Source: Sulfuricurvum sp.
Lineage (GTDB): Bacteria > Campylobacterota > Campylobacteria > Campylobacterales > Sulfurimonadaceae
Assembly: GCA_030696775.1 (NCBI GenBank)
Contig: JAUYRN010000027.1
Location: forward strand, 62,001-126,000
Direction of reading: 5' to 3'
Length of the DNA stretch: 64,000 nucleotides
Shown: positions 1 through 7,414 of the stretch, piece by piece
How positions within the stretch are numbered: position 1 is the first letter of the stretch
How the letters are laid out: each line of letters begins with the position of its first letter
The notes under the pieces: generated by a model
What the model was told of the DNA's origin: nothing
Databases searched by the model: none
Seen by the model: the letters and a program-made list of their open reading frames with translations, nothing else
Position numbers and translations under genes: made by a program

Positions 1-705
1 TTTTTACTGACAATCCTTTTGTTGGTTGATTATCTGATTGTGACTCCCTATGTCAATTCGATATCCAAAAATTTCTTGTCTCAAAAAAAAGCAGAAGCCA
101 AATTCAATCTAACGGCTTCCGAATTCGGTCATAATTTCGGTGACTGGATGCTCTTTATCAACAAAAGCGATAGCAATACTCGTGCGTATGGAGACGTAGT
201 CTTATTTAACAAAGATCTCAAAGAAGAAGTTCTTTTGGTAGCCCATACGGCTGAGCTTCTTAATGCGCATGGCAATCTACAGCTCCGTCTGAGTGATGGT
301 GAAGGTTACACCTATAAAGATGAGAACCTCAAACGGATGAACTATAAACATCTCACGATAAACGATGTCATAAAAAGCGACAGTAACTTTTATACCAATA
401 CTCTAGAGTATTGGACAGCATCACCAACCGATCAAAAATTTCGAACACGTCTGCTCATTACCAATGCTCTTTTGAGCTTACTCCCTACCCTCTCACTTTT
501 TTTAATCGTTGCACTTGGTGTTGTTCACGCACGTCACCAAAAACGTTGGATTTATTTATGGCTTTTTATTTCTATAATCATTTTTTATTCCTGTGCAATC
601 ATTGCACAACAGGCTCTTGGATTCCACGCTATTTGGGCAGTAACTCTTAGTTGGCTAATTGGAACTTATTTGATCTATAAACGACTTGTAGGTAATCGCT
701 TTTGA
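1..705 (+). CDS. LptF/LptG-family permease, 3' part (5' end outside window)
   Basis: The frame is open from base 1, so the gene starts upstream of the window. The visible part begins in a hydrophobic helix, followed by a hydrophilic, beta-rich region of roughly 130 residues. It then has three C-terminal membrane helices (about residues 147-170, 175-197 and 200-220 of the visible part). This TM / periplasmic domain / TM arrangement is that of LptF/LptG (YjgP/YjgQ), the inner-membrane permeases that extract lipopolysaccharide for transport to the outer membrane. Which of the two paralogues it is cannot be told. Its TGA overlaps the TTG start of truA (TTGA), so the two are translationally coupled. 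Confidence 0.75.
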   Translation, partial: FLLTILLLVDYLIVTPYVNSISKNFLSQKKAEAKFNLTASEFGHNFGDWMLFINKSDSNTRAYGDVVLFNKDLKEEVLLVAHTAELLNAHGNLQLRLSDGEGYTYKDENLKRMNYKHLTINDVIKSDSNFYTNTLEYWTASPTDQKFRTRLLITNALLSLLPTLSLFLIVALGVVHARHQKRWIYLWLFISIIIFYSCAIIAQQALGFHAIWAVTLSWLIGTYLIYKRLVGNRF

Positions 706-1430
706 ATCGTGTCAAAATCACTATGAGCTACAACGGCTCAGCGTTTATGGGTTCACAACAACAACCTGATACGACGAACACCGTCATCGGAACCCTTATC
801 ATAGCATTACGGCGATTGCAGATCCACACCCTCCCAAAAGGTTCAGGAAGAACCGATCGTGGCGTTCACGCTACACACCAAGTCATGCACCTTGATTTAC
901 CACCGTACTGGAGTGATCTGCGACGTCTTAAAGATATGCTTAACATGCAACTCTCCTCTTCTATCCGAATTGGACGCATCGAGTTTGTTGACAGCGAATT
1001 CCATGCTCGCTACTCAGCACGCAAGCGTGTTTATCGTTACATTATCAAAGAAGGCAATACCAATCCTTTTGGGGACAGCTTCGTCACCTTCGTCCCTTCT
1101 CTCAACCCTGAAGCTATCATTGATGCTATTAAACTTTTCGAGGGAACCCATAATTTTGAATTCTTTAAAAAAAGCGGAAATGATTTAGAGCATTTTACCC
1201 GTATCATCTATCGTGCTTACGCTTATACCCACAAAGGACATCTCATCCTTTGCTTTGAGGGAAGTGGCTTTTTACGTTCCCAAATTCGTCTAATGGTCGG
1301 TTTTTTACTCCGTATTTCTTCCGGCAAATCAACCAAAGAACAGCTACTTGAACAACTCAATTGTATTAAACGTTACAGCACGGACATTGCTCCGCACAAT
1401 GGCTTATATTTAACACATATCAAATATTAG
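702..1430 (+). CDS. truA: tRNA pseudouridine(38-40) synthase TruA
   Basis: At 242 residues it is a normal-length TruA, which isomerises U38-U40 in tRNA anticodon stems. The signature GSGRTDRGVHA lies at residues 47-57, with the catalytic aspartate at 52. The N-terminal YNGSAFMGSQ and the C-terminal GSGFLRSQIRLMVG stretch also match the family. The start is TTG at 702, chosen because it overlaps the stop of the upstream permease gene and gives the expected N-terminus. It is the last gene of that + strand unit; htpG follows after a gap that carries its own promoter. Confidence 0.95.
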   Translation: MNRVKITMSYNGSAFMGSQQQPDTTNTVIGTLIIALRRLQIHTLPKGSGRTDRGVHATHQVMHLDLPPYWSDLRRLKDMLNMQLSSSIRIGRIEFVDSEFHARYSARKRVYRYIIKEGNTNPFGDSFVTFVPSLNPEAIIDAIKLFEGTHNFEFFKKSGNDLEHFTRIIYRAYAYTHKGHLILCFEGSGFLRSQIRLMVGFLLRISSGKSTKEQLLEQLNCIKRYSTDIAPHNGLYLTHIKY

Positions 1431-1459
1431 TCTAATAGACTCAACTTACTTGATACTTC

Positions 1460-1488
1460 TTGCATTATTAATCCAATTTCGTTAAAAT
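1460..1488 (+). promoter_or_regulatory. sigma70-type promoter of htpG
   Basis: TTGCAT at 1460-1465 and TAAAAT at 1483-1488 are separated by 17 bases, a good vegetative promoter spacing. They lie 33 bases upstream of the htpG ATG, which has an AAGGA ribosome site. No HrcA/CIRCE-type inverted repeat was seen between the promoter and the gene. Confidence 0.55.
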
Positions 1489-1521
1489 CGCACCATATAA
1501 AAATAATCCAAGGAATTCATC

Positions 1522-3441
1522 ATGGCGAAACATCAATTTCAAACCGAAGTCTCACAAATTTTACATCTTATGATCCACTCTCTTTATTCTAATAAAGAGA
1601 TTTTCGTCCGCGAACTTGTTTCTAACAGTTCCGATGCACTCGACAAACTCAACATGCTCATCCTGACAGATGACGCCTATAAAGGGATTTCATTTAATCC
1701 TCGTGTTGACATCATCATCGACAAAGAAGCAAAAACTCTCACGATTTCCGACAGCGGTATCGGGATGAACGAAACAGATTTAGTAGAAAACCTCGGAACC
1801 ATAGCGAAATCAGGTACGAAAGCATTCTTGGAAAAACTCTCAGGCGATCAGAAAAAAGATTCCAATCTTATCGGTCAGTTCGGTGTCGGTTTCTATGCAT
1901 CGTTTATGGTTGCGGACAAAGTCGAAGTCATTTCTCGCAAAGCAGGCGAAGAGCAAGCCTACAAATGGAGTTCAATGGCAGGGTCTGAGTATGATCTAGA
2001 GCCAGCAGAACGTGATAGCCACGGTACAAGTATCATCATGCACCTAAAAGACGATGAGAGCGAGTTCTTAGAGACACACCGTATCGAGAGCATCATCAAA
2101 AAATATTCTAACCATATCCCATTCCCGATCTTCATGGACAAAGAGGAATACGTAGCACCTGCTGAGGGCGAAGAAAAAGGACACAATGAAACTAAAAATG
2201 TCCAAGTAAACAAAGCCAACGCATTGTGGACCATCAGCAAAGGTGATATTAGTGAAGAGGAGTACAAAGACTTCTACTCAAGCATCGCGCATGATTCAAG
2301 CGAGCCATTGCTATGGATGCACAACAAAGCGGAGGGAGCATTAGAATACACAACCCTCTTCTACGTACCGTCAAAGGCACCGATGGACTTGTACCGTGTC
2401 GATTATCAAAGCGGCATCAAACTCTACATCAACCGCGTCTTTATCACCGACGACGAAAAAGAGCTTATGCCAACTTACTTACGTTTCTTACGCGGAGTGA
2501 TCGACTCATCGGATCTTCCGTTAAATGTCAGCCGTGAGATCTTACAAAGCAACCGAGTTATGGCGAAAATCAAAAACGCATCGGTCAAAAAAGTATTAGG
2601 AGAACTTTCAAAAGTCTCTGAAAACGATACTGAAAAATACGGTGCATTCTATAAAGAGTTCGGCAACGTCCTTAAAGAGGGATTGTACAGCGACATGGGC
2701 AACCGTGAGAAAATCTTGGAACTTCTCAAGCTTAATACATTGAATTCTACAGAGCCAGTAATGTTCAGTGATTTCATCAAACAGATAGATGCTGACAAGG
2801 TGAACGGCGAAGTCGGAGAAAGTGCCCTGGGGCAAAAGAAAGAGATCTATTACATCTCTGCAAAAATGTCTCTCCAAATGCTTAAAAACTCCCCAAGTCT
2901 AGAGCGTTTCAAAGCAAAAGGGATTGACGTTCTCGTCCTCAACGAAGAAATCGATACCATCGTATTCCCAATGGTAAGTGAGTACAAAGAATATAAATTT
3001 ATCAACGTTACGGATGCGGTTCTCGAAGAGTCCGAAGAAGAGAAAAAAGAGCACGAAGAGACAGCAAAAACACTTGAATCATTTATCACTCAGCTTCAAA
3101 GCGCACTGGGTGAAAACGTATCAAAAGTCGAAACAACATTCGACCTCACAGATTCTGCCGTCTGTCTGAAAATCGACAAAGAAGATTCTGGCTACATGAT
3201 GGCACAGATGATGAAACAATTCGGCAACATGGGCGGAGATATCCCAGCACCAAAACAAATCCTACAAATCAACCCAAACCATGAGTTGATCAAAAAACTC
3301 AGCGACAGCGCAGACATGAACCTCATCGACGATGCCGCACATGTATTGCTCGATCAGGCAAAACTGTATGAGGGTGAGACACTTGCCGATACCGCAGGGT
3401 TTATTGCACGTCTTAACCGTATTATGGCGAAAGCACTATAA
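1522..3441 (+). CDS. htpG: molecular chaperone HtpG (Hsp90)
   Basis: This 639-residue protein is full length for bacterial Hsp90, a cytosolic ATP-dependent chaperone. The N-terminal GHKL ATPase motifs are visible: ELVSNSSDALDKL near residue 31, DSGIGMNE near 78 and GQFGVGFYASF near 120. The middle-domain NVSREILQ segment is present, and the C-terminal dimerisation domain is intact. The start ATG follows AAGGAATTC. The gene has its own promoter and is followed by a stable hairpin, so it is probably monocistronic. Confidence 0.97.
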   Translation: MAKHQFQTEVSQILHLMIHSLYSNKEIFVRELVSNSSDALDKLNMLILTDDAYKGISFNPRVDIIIDKEAKTLTISDSGIGMNETDLVENLGTIAKSGTKAFLEKLSGDQKKDSNLIGQFGVGFYASFMVADKVEVISRKAGEEQAYKWSSMAGSEYDLEPAERDSHGTSIIMHLKDDESEFLETHRIESIIKKYSNHIPFPIFMDKEEYVAPAEGEEKGHNETKNVQVNKANALWTISKGDISEEEYKDFYSSIAHDSSEPLLWMHNKAEGALEYTTLFYVPSKAPMDLYRVDYQSGIKLYINRVFITDDEKELMPTYLRFLRGVIDSSDLPLNVSREILQSNRVMAKIKNASVKKVLGELSKVSENDTEKYGAFYKEFGNVLKEGLYSDMGNREKILELLKLNTLNSTEPVMFSDFIKQIDADKVNGEVGESALGQKKEIYYISAKMSLQMLKNSPSLERFKAKGIDVLVLNEEIDTIVFPMVSEYKEYKFINVTDAVLEESEEEKKEHEETAKTLESFITQLQSALGENVSKVETTFDLTDSAVCLKIDKEDSGYMMAQMMKQFGNMGGDIPAPKQILQINPNHELIKKLSDSADMNLIDDAAHVLLDQAKLYEGETLADTAGFIARLNRIMAKAL

Positions 3442-3458
3442 CTTTTCCACTCTTCCCC

Positions 3459-3490
3459 CGTTTCCAACGTTCACGTTGGGAATGCAAACG
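3459..3490. terminator. hairpin repeat after htpG
   Basis: CCAACGT and ACGTTGG form a 7-bp stem with a 2-base loop at 3464-3479. An outer CGTTT/AAACG arm flanks it at 3459-3463 and 3486-3490. It directly follows the htpG stop, so it may end that transcript, though no T-run follows. It could equally be one copy of a dispersed palindromic element. Confidence 0.4.
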
Positions 3491-3522
3491 GATACTATCC
3501 ACTCTCAAGCAAAAAATTCTGC

Positions 3523-3528
3523 TACAAT
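3523..3528 (+). promoter_or_regulatory. -10 element for the GNAT gene
   Basis: TACAAT at 3523-3528 lies 28 bases before the ATG at 3557. It supports that start over the longer open frame reaching back into htpG. No convincing -35 was found. Confidence 0.35.
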
Positions 3529-3556
3529 TCACCCAAAAAAAGCACCATTCAATCCC

Positions 3557-4024
3557 ATGAAAATCATTCCTGTTACCAAAACTAATTCCCATATCTATCA
3601 CAATCTCGTACAATGCTACGAAGCTGAGTTTTCGCCGATCACGGGTAAGAAACCGAATGACTCGGGTTTGTTTGAACTCGATACCCATATAGGAGACAAA
3701 ACACTAGGCTTTTTGCTCATGATCGACAATACCCCTGCCGGAATTGCTGCGATCCAATGCAAAGAGGCTCAAGCCTACGAGGTGTGTGAATTTTACGTGA
3801 TTCCCTATTTTCGAAAAAGTGGTGTTGGAATGGAGTTTGCCCACATGATTTGGAAAAATTATCCCGGAGATTGGGAAATCAAACAGATTCAGGGAGCCCA
3901 ATACGCCACTACATTTTGGCGTAAAACAATCAAGTGTTTTATCGAGACAGAGTATAGCGAAGAGTGTTATGATGATCCATATTGGGGAATAGTCACGAGA
4001 CAGACGTTTACAGTAAATCAATAG
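3557..4024 (+). CDS. GNAT-family N-acetyltransferase
   Basis: This 155-residue protein has a GNAT-like core: a beta strand VCEFYVIPYFRKSGVG, corresponding to motif A with the acetyl-CoA loop, then a helix and an FWRKTI segment near the C-terminus. The open frame extends upstream into htpG. ATG 3557 is preferred because a -10 element lies just before it and the domain begins there. The acceptor substrate is unknown. It stands alone between htpG and a convergent accessory gene. Confidence 0.7.
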   Translation: MKIIPVTKTNSHIYHNLVQCYEAEFSPITGKKPNDSGLFELDTHIGDKTLGFLLMIDNTPAGIAAIQCKEAQAYEVCEFYVIPYFRKSGVGMEFAHMIWKNYPGDWEIKQIQGAQYATTFWRKTIKCFIETEYSEECYDDPYWGIVTRQTFTVNQ

Positions 4025-4100
4025 AGGAGACAAGCTCCTGCATTGTATACTAAATATATCCAAACATTATCATCGTGATACAGCTAACTATCGGTTATTA

Positions 4101-4125
4101 CAGCTGGAGCTTGGGAGCGAGTAAA
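4101..4125. repeat. short repeat copy A, consensus GGAGCYTGGRAGCGRGTAAA
   Basis: The copy GGAGCTTGGGAGCGAGTAAA, within 4101-4125, matches 5543-5562 at 17 of 20 bases (GGAGCCTGGAAGCGGGTAAA). It lies in the gap between two convergent genes. Confidence 0.5.
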
Positions 4126-4147
4126 GATGCTCATGGCTTTATTGTAT

Positions 4148-4417
4148 TCATCTACACAGTACGGTAAATTCGGCACAATAGATTGACATTTGTTCATGAT
4201 ACAGTAAATGACTTATTCTCTTGGTACTTTCAATGGTACACAGACAAAACTCATAAGAACAATTGGGACAATGTTTACATTCCCTATCAGAAGAGCAGAT
4301 AAAGATTGGTGTATTCTCATCAAAATCAATTTTCCATTCACCATTAGCAAATCTCTTGGCAACTTCTTTTCGTCCGTTAAGGTATTCTAAATAAGTAAAC
4401 CATTCTAAAGTATTCAT
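4148..4417 (-). CDS. small Cys-rich protein of unknown function
   Basis: This 89-residue protein was not recognised. The frame begins at 4432, but ATG 4417 is preferred because GGGAGG lies 6 bases upstream of it. The middle contains a cysteine cluster, CSSDRECKHCPNCSYEFCLC, that could bind a metal ion or iron-sulfur centre. There is no signal peptide or membrane helix. It is followed (in + coordinates) by the secreted protein gene on the same strand, but more than 200 bases separate them, so an operon is unlikely. It could be a real orphan gene or a relic. Confidence 0.45.
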   Translation of the reverse strand: MNTLEWFTYLEYLNGRKEVAKRFANGEWKIDFDENTPIFICSSDRECKHCPNCSYEFCLCTIESTKRISHLLYHEQMSIYCAEFTVLCR

Positions 4418-4636
4418 GGTGAAGCCTCCCATTATCTCATTAAAAAAAATTTAGCACCCAAACGTTTCTCTTGATAATAGAACTAAAACGTCTTGATGTA
4501 TAAATTAAATTATGTTAGATATTGTAGTTAAATTGTGGCTCTGAATTCCTTAAAAGATATTTCCTTTTTACAAATTGGAATGAAGACAAATACTAGACCT
4601 ACCCAATCTGTAGATTCGGAGCTAGAAAAGAAGTCT

Positions 4637-5347
4637 CTATCTATTATTATCTCGATTTTTGTTCCCATGATCTTGTTTATTATCGCGAGATTTTTGGTTT
4701 CTATTTTGATTGTCTCGATTCATAGTTTTCTGCTGAATTTGAGGCTGGCTGTTTCCTCTATTTTCAACTTGAATTTGATGCTGCTGATTTCGTTGATCAT
4801 TAACTCTCTGCTGTATTTGATGATTATACTTTTCCATACGATATTCATCATCAATATGCATATACTGCTGTCCTCGACTGCGTCGATCTATCACGTCATC
4901 CACACTGATACCATGATAGGACGATAGAAATCGGACATTGACCAATTCTACAATGTCAGAATCATTGAGTCGTTGGTAACCGTACGCTTTACCGTAAGGA
5001 GGACCTACATGTCTTCGGCTATCGATAACATATAGAGTGCGAGGGTTTAATCCTAGATGAATACTTATATCCCACCAGCTCATACCACGCAATCGTAGAT
5101 TAGCTATGTAGTTAGGAGTTCTATGGGAATGCTGCGCTAAAAAGTACACAACACTTGTTTCCTCGTACGGGATAGAACGTTCAATCATAATAATTTCTTG
5201 CGCTGGAACATGATAATAATTTCCTATAGAAAGAGAAAATCCGTTTATCCCACGCTCTGAACCAGAAATTCCAATATCAAAGTTCGATGCATTGAGTGGT
5301 CCATACATACAACCTGCTATCAACGCGATTCCAATAATTCTTTTCAT
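4637..5347 (-). CDS. secreted protein with Asn/Gln/Arg-rich C-terminal tail, unknown function
   Basis: This 236-residue protein starts with a clear signal peptide (hydrophobic GIALIAGCMYGPLNA, likely cleavage around residue 20). The central 120 residues look folded and include GMSWWDISIHLGLNPRTLYV, a helical segment. The C-terminal 80 residues are low complexity: rich in N, Q, R, D and H, without hydrophobic residues, and highly basic. It is predicted periplasmic or secreted; the function is unknown. The ATG has an AGGAGAATAAG ribosome site. A 7-bp inverted repeat (ACAAAAG/CTTTTGT, 5391-5408) lies upstream in the presumed promoter. Confidence 0.65.
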   Translation of the reverse strand: MKRIIGIALIAGCMYGPLNASNFDIGISGSERGINGFSLSIGNYYHVPAQEIIMIERSIPYEETSVVYFLAQHSHRTPNYIANLRLRGMSWWDISIHLGLNPRTLYVIDSRRHVGPPYGKAYGYQRLNDSDIVELVNVRFLSSYHGISVDDVIDRRSRGQQYMHIDDEYRMEKYNHQIQQRVNDQRNQQHQIQVENRGNSQPQIQQKTMNRDNQNRNQKSRDNKQDHGNKNRDNNR

Positions 5348-5390
5348 CTTATTCTCCTATTTAGCGTATTAACTGTATATATCATACAAC

Positions 5391-5408
5391 ACAAAAGTAA
5401 ACTTTTGT
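5391..5408. repeat. inverted repeat upstream of secreted protein gene
   Basis: ACAAAAG-TAAA-CTTTTGT is a perfect 7-bp inverted repeat located 44-61 bases before the start of the gene at 5347. It may be an operator or merely A/T-rich palindrome; the regulator is unknown. Confidence 0.25.
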
Positions 5409-5540
5409 AGTAACGATGTAGTTAAAAGTCTAAAATTCGTCCAAAACGACAAGAGGAGAAAATATTTTTATACTATTATAGATAGAAGTAGGAGAGCAGT
5501 GTAAAAGTAGAGAGTGAAATAGCTGCTATTTACTCCCAAA

Positions 5541-5562
5541 CCGGAGCCTGGAAGCGGGTAAA
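5541..5562. repeat. short repeat copy B, consensus GGAGCYTGGRAGCGRGTAAA
   Basis: The copy GGAGCCTGGAAGCGGGTAAA differs from copy A (4101-4125) at three positions. Here it forms the right half of a hairpin, since TTTACTCCC just to its left can pair with GCGGGTAAA. It sits immediately after the stop of the haem-binding protein gene, so it may serve as its terminator. Confidence 0.5.
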
Positions 5563-5567
5563 ATGAC

Positions 5568-6035
5568 TTACTTATCAAGTGCTTTTAATTCGTTTGGTAT
5601 ACCGCCTAGCTCTATTATCTGCGAATCAAAAAAATCTTCAAGTGTTTGTTTGTCTACCTTATTTAAAACAGCATTTTCATGCATCATCAGATAATCGTGT
5701 TTTGGCATCATATCATTGTTAACAACTTGCTTTGCCCGCTCTAGACGTAGTAATTTGATTTTTGGATCTATATTAGCCCAATTTGAGAAATCAAGTGCCT
5801 TACGACCTTGTACAATATGATTCGACATAATCCATGATACAGGTGCAACGTTTTGATACCAAGGATATTTTGTTTCACTCGAATGGCAGTCATAACATGA
5901 AGTTTTGAGGATGGTCATAACTTTTGGATCAGTATTTAACGCAAGCTTATCATCTACTGGCTGATTTTTAAAATCGGGTCTTATAAATTGTATTGCAATA
6001 GCGATACCGATAACCACATACACTAGCTTATTCAT
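5568..6035 (-). CDS. haem-binding (c-type cytochrome-like) domain protein
   Basis: This 155-residue protein has an N-terminal membrane anchor or signal (KLVYVVIGIAIAIQFI), then SCYDCHSSET with a single CXXCH c-haem site. KYPWYQNVAPVSWIMSNHI follows and is typical of the short Haem_bd (PF14376-like) family of periplasmic proteins. ATG 6035 is preferred over the in-frame ATG at 6050 because a GGATGGTG site lies upstream. The electron partner is unknown. It is followed closely on the same strand by the second short repeat. Confidence 0.75.
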   Translation of the reverse strand: MNKLVYVVIGIAIAIQFIRPDFKNQPVDDKLALNTDPKVMTILKTSCYDCHSSETKYPWYQNVAPVSWIMSNHIVQGRKALDFSNWANIDPKIKLLRLERAKQVVNNDMMPKHDYLMMHENAVLNKVDKQTLEDFFDSQIIELGGIPNELKALDK

Positions 6036-6110
6036 TTTCACCATCCACATATTAAAAGTTCTTCTGAATCATACCCGTTTAAAGTAACCGGCTAATTCTA
6101 AAATAGAAAA

Positions 6111-6920
6111 TCAGATGGTATTCTTTAGAGCTCCATTAATTACGAGACGGAATCCAATCTCATTTGAAGCAAAATCAGGACGAGAATACCCGCGAAATGA
6201 GCTTCTTAAACACATATAACTCGTTTTGTAGCTTCCACCTCTACGTACTTTGAATGATCCCATATTAAGTCCATCAAACCACGCTGAACCATCCGTAGGG
6301 GCATTAACATAATTCGGAAAAAAATCATCCTCACACCACTCCCAAACATTTCCCATCAAGCCGTATATTCCTAAACGATTTGCCAATCTCTCATCAACGA
6401 CACCCGTTCTCCCATTCGAACTGTACTCATAAACGGCATAATCATCAATTAGTGCCTCAGAGTCTCCAAAACTAAAGCGTGTATTTCCTCCCGCTTTTGC
6501 ACAATATTCCCACTGTGCCTCGGTAGGCAGGGCATAGGAATGATTTTTACCTTCGTATCGATTCATTAATTCAACAAAAGCTTTCGCATCGAACCAACTT
6601 ACCTGTTCTACGGGATGACGACGAGAGCTGTCTTCTTCAACTTTATCTTTTTTAAAATAGGACGGATTGACGCGAGTAAGTTTGTAATATTCCTCTTGCG
6701 TCACTAGATATTTAGAAATCCAAAAGCTCTCTATATCCACCAGGTGCTGAGGAGTTTCAACGTCTCCTCCTTCATCGTAATTAGGATTCTTACCCATACT
6801 GAATCGTCCGCCATCAATGAACAAAAACTCCATTCCAATAGAATTCGTAAATTCCTTTGGAGTTTCGAATACTTCTTCTATTACTATTTCTTCACTTTTA
6901 TTTTTAAAAAAACCAAACAA
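6111..6920 (-). CDS. SUMF1/FGE-fold protein (formylglycine-generating-enzyme-like)
   Basis: This 269-residue protein has the family's hallmarks: NSIGMEFLFIDGGRFSMG, ISKYLVTQEEYYKL, HPVEQVSWFDAKAF, LPTEAQWEYCAKAG, GLMGNVWEWCEDDF and a C-terminal RGGSYKTS...GFRLVI. The catalytic cysteine pair of true formylglycine-generating enzymes is not evident; only one Cys (MCLRSS) lies in that region. No sulfatase is nearby, so oxidase activity is doubtful. Many bacterial members act as ligand-binding or effector domains instead. The product appears cytosolic. Confidence 0.8.
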   Translation of the reverse strand: MFGFFKNKSEEIVIEEVFETPKEFTNSIGMEFLFIDGGRFSMGKNPNYDEGGDVETPQHLVDIESFWISKYLVTQEEYYKLTRVNPSYFKKDKVEEDSSRRHPVEQVSWFDAKAFVELMNRYEGKNHSYALPTEAQWEYCAKAGGNTRFSFGDSEALIDDYAVYEYSSNGRTGVVDERLANRLGIYGLMGNVWEWCEDDFFPNYVNAPTDGSAWFDGLNMGSFKVRRGGSYKTSYMCLRSSFRGYSRPDFASNEIGFRLVINGALKNTI

Positions 6921-6966
6921 TGTATCTTTTCCTACTTTTGATATATGGGTGAATATTTATACTGAT

Positions 6967-7410
6967 TCAGCTGTTGATGAGCGTAATTTTATCATCCAAG
7001 CGGATGATATGACCATGGTCATCAAAGTAAACAGTAACCAATTGGCTGTTCACACACTGCTGCAATTGCGTATCGTCTACGTTAAAATAGTTTGAATAAT
7101 CGTTCGAATGATAGATCAGATGCTCACTTGGAGCCTGATGCCGATTTAGCCTTGAGAGGATAAACAGTACGATAGGTGTTCCGATTAGCATATAAAGTGC
7201 ATGTTCAAAGGTAACACTGTGAATTTCACCAAAAATCCAATCGGATAATTCTTCTACCGGTGCACCTAACGTAATGATCCGATAAAATACGTGAAAGACC
7301 GGTTTCCATAAATAAAAAAAGCCAAGCCAAAGCAAAACAGTTATGATGTCCCAAATGATTCGTTTGGTTCTAGGCAGCTCACGGCGTTTATTAATAATCA
7401 ATGTTTCCAT
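6967..7410 (-). CDS. pgaD: PgaD-like poly-beta-1,6-GlcNAc synthase accessory protein
   Basis: This is a 147-residue protein with two membrane helices (about residues 18-38 and 62-82) and a hydrophilic tail, the PgaD layout. In E. coli PgaD forms the c-di-GMP-responsive synthase complex with PgaC. ATG 7410 is chosen because it follows the pgaC stop by 4 bases and has AGGTTAAGAAA upstream; the frame itself extends further into pgaC. The assignment depends largely on position after pgaB and pgaC, since PgaD sequences diverge strongly. Confidence 0.7.
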   Translation of the reverse strand: METLIINKRRELPRTKRIIWDIITVLLWLGFFYLWKPVFHVFYRIITLGAPVEELSDWIFGEIHSVTFEHALYMLIGTPIVLFILSRLNRHQAPSEHLIYHSNDYSNYFNVDDTQLQQCVNSQLVTVYFDDHGHIIRLDDKITLINS

Positions 7411-7414
7411 TTTC

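Noticed and set aside
3332-3556. Longer start for the GNAT gene, overlapping htpG
   Set aside because: A hairpin and a -10 element lie between, and the extra residues have no domain similarity.
4535-4927. + strand frame with hydrophobic Ile/Leu-rich translation
   Set aside because: It is antisense to the Asn/Gln/Arg-rich tail of the secreted protein gene; the polar codons read as hydrophobic residues on the other strand. No ribosome site.
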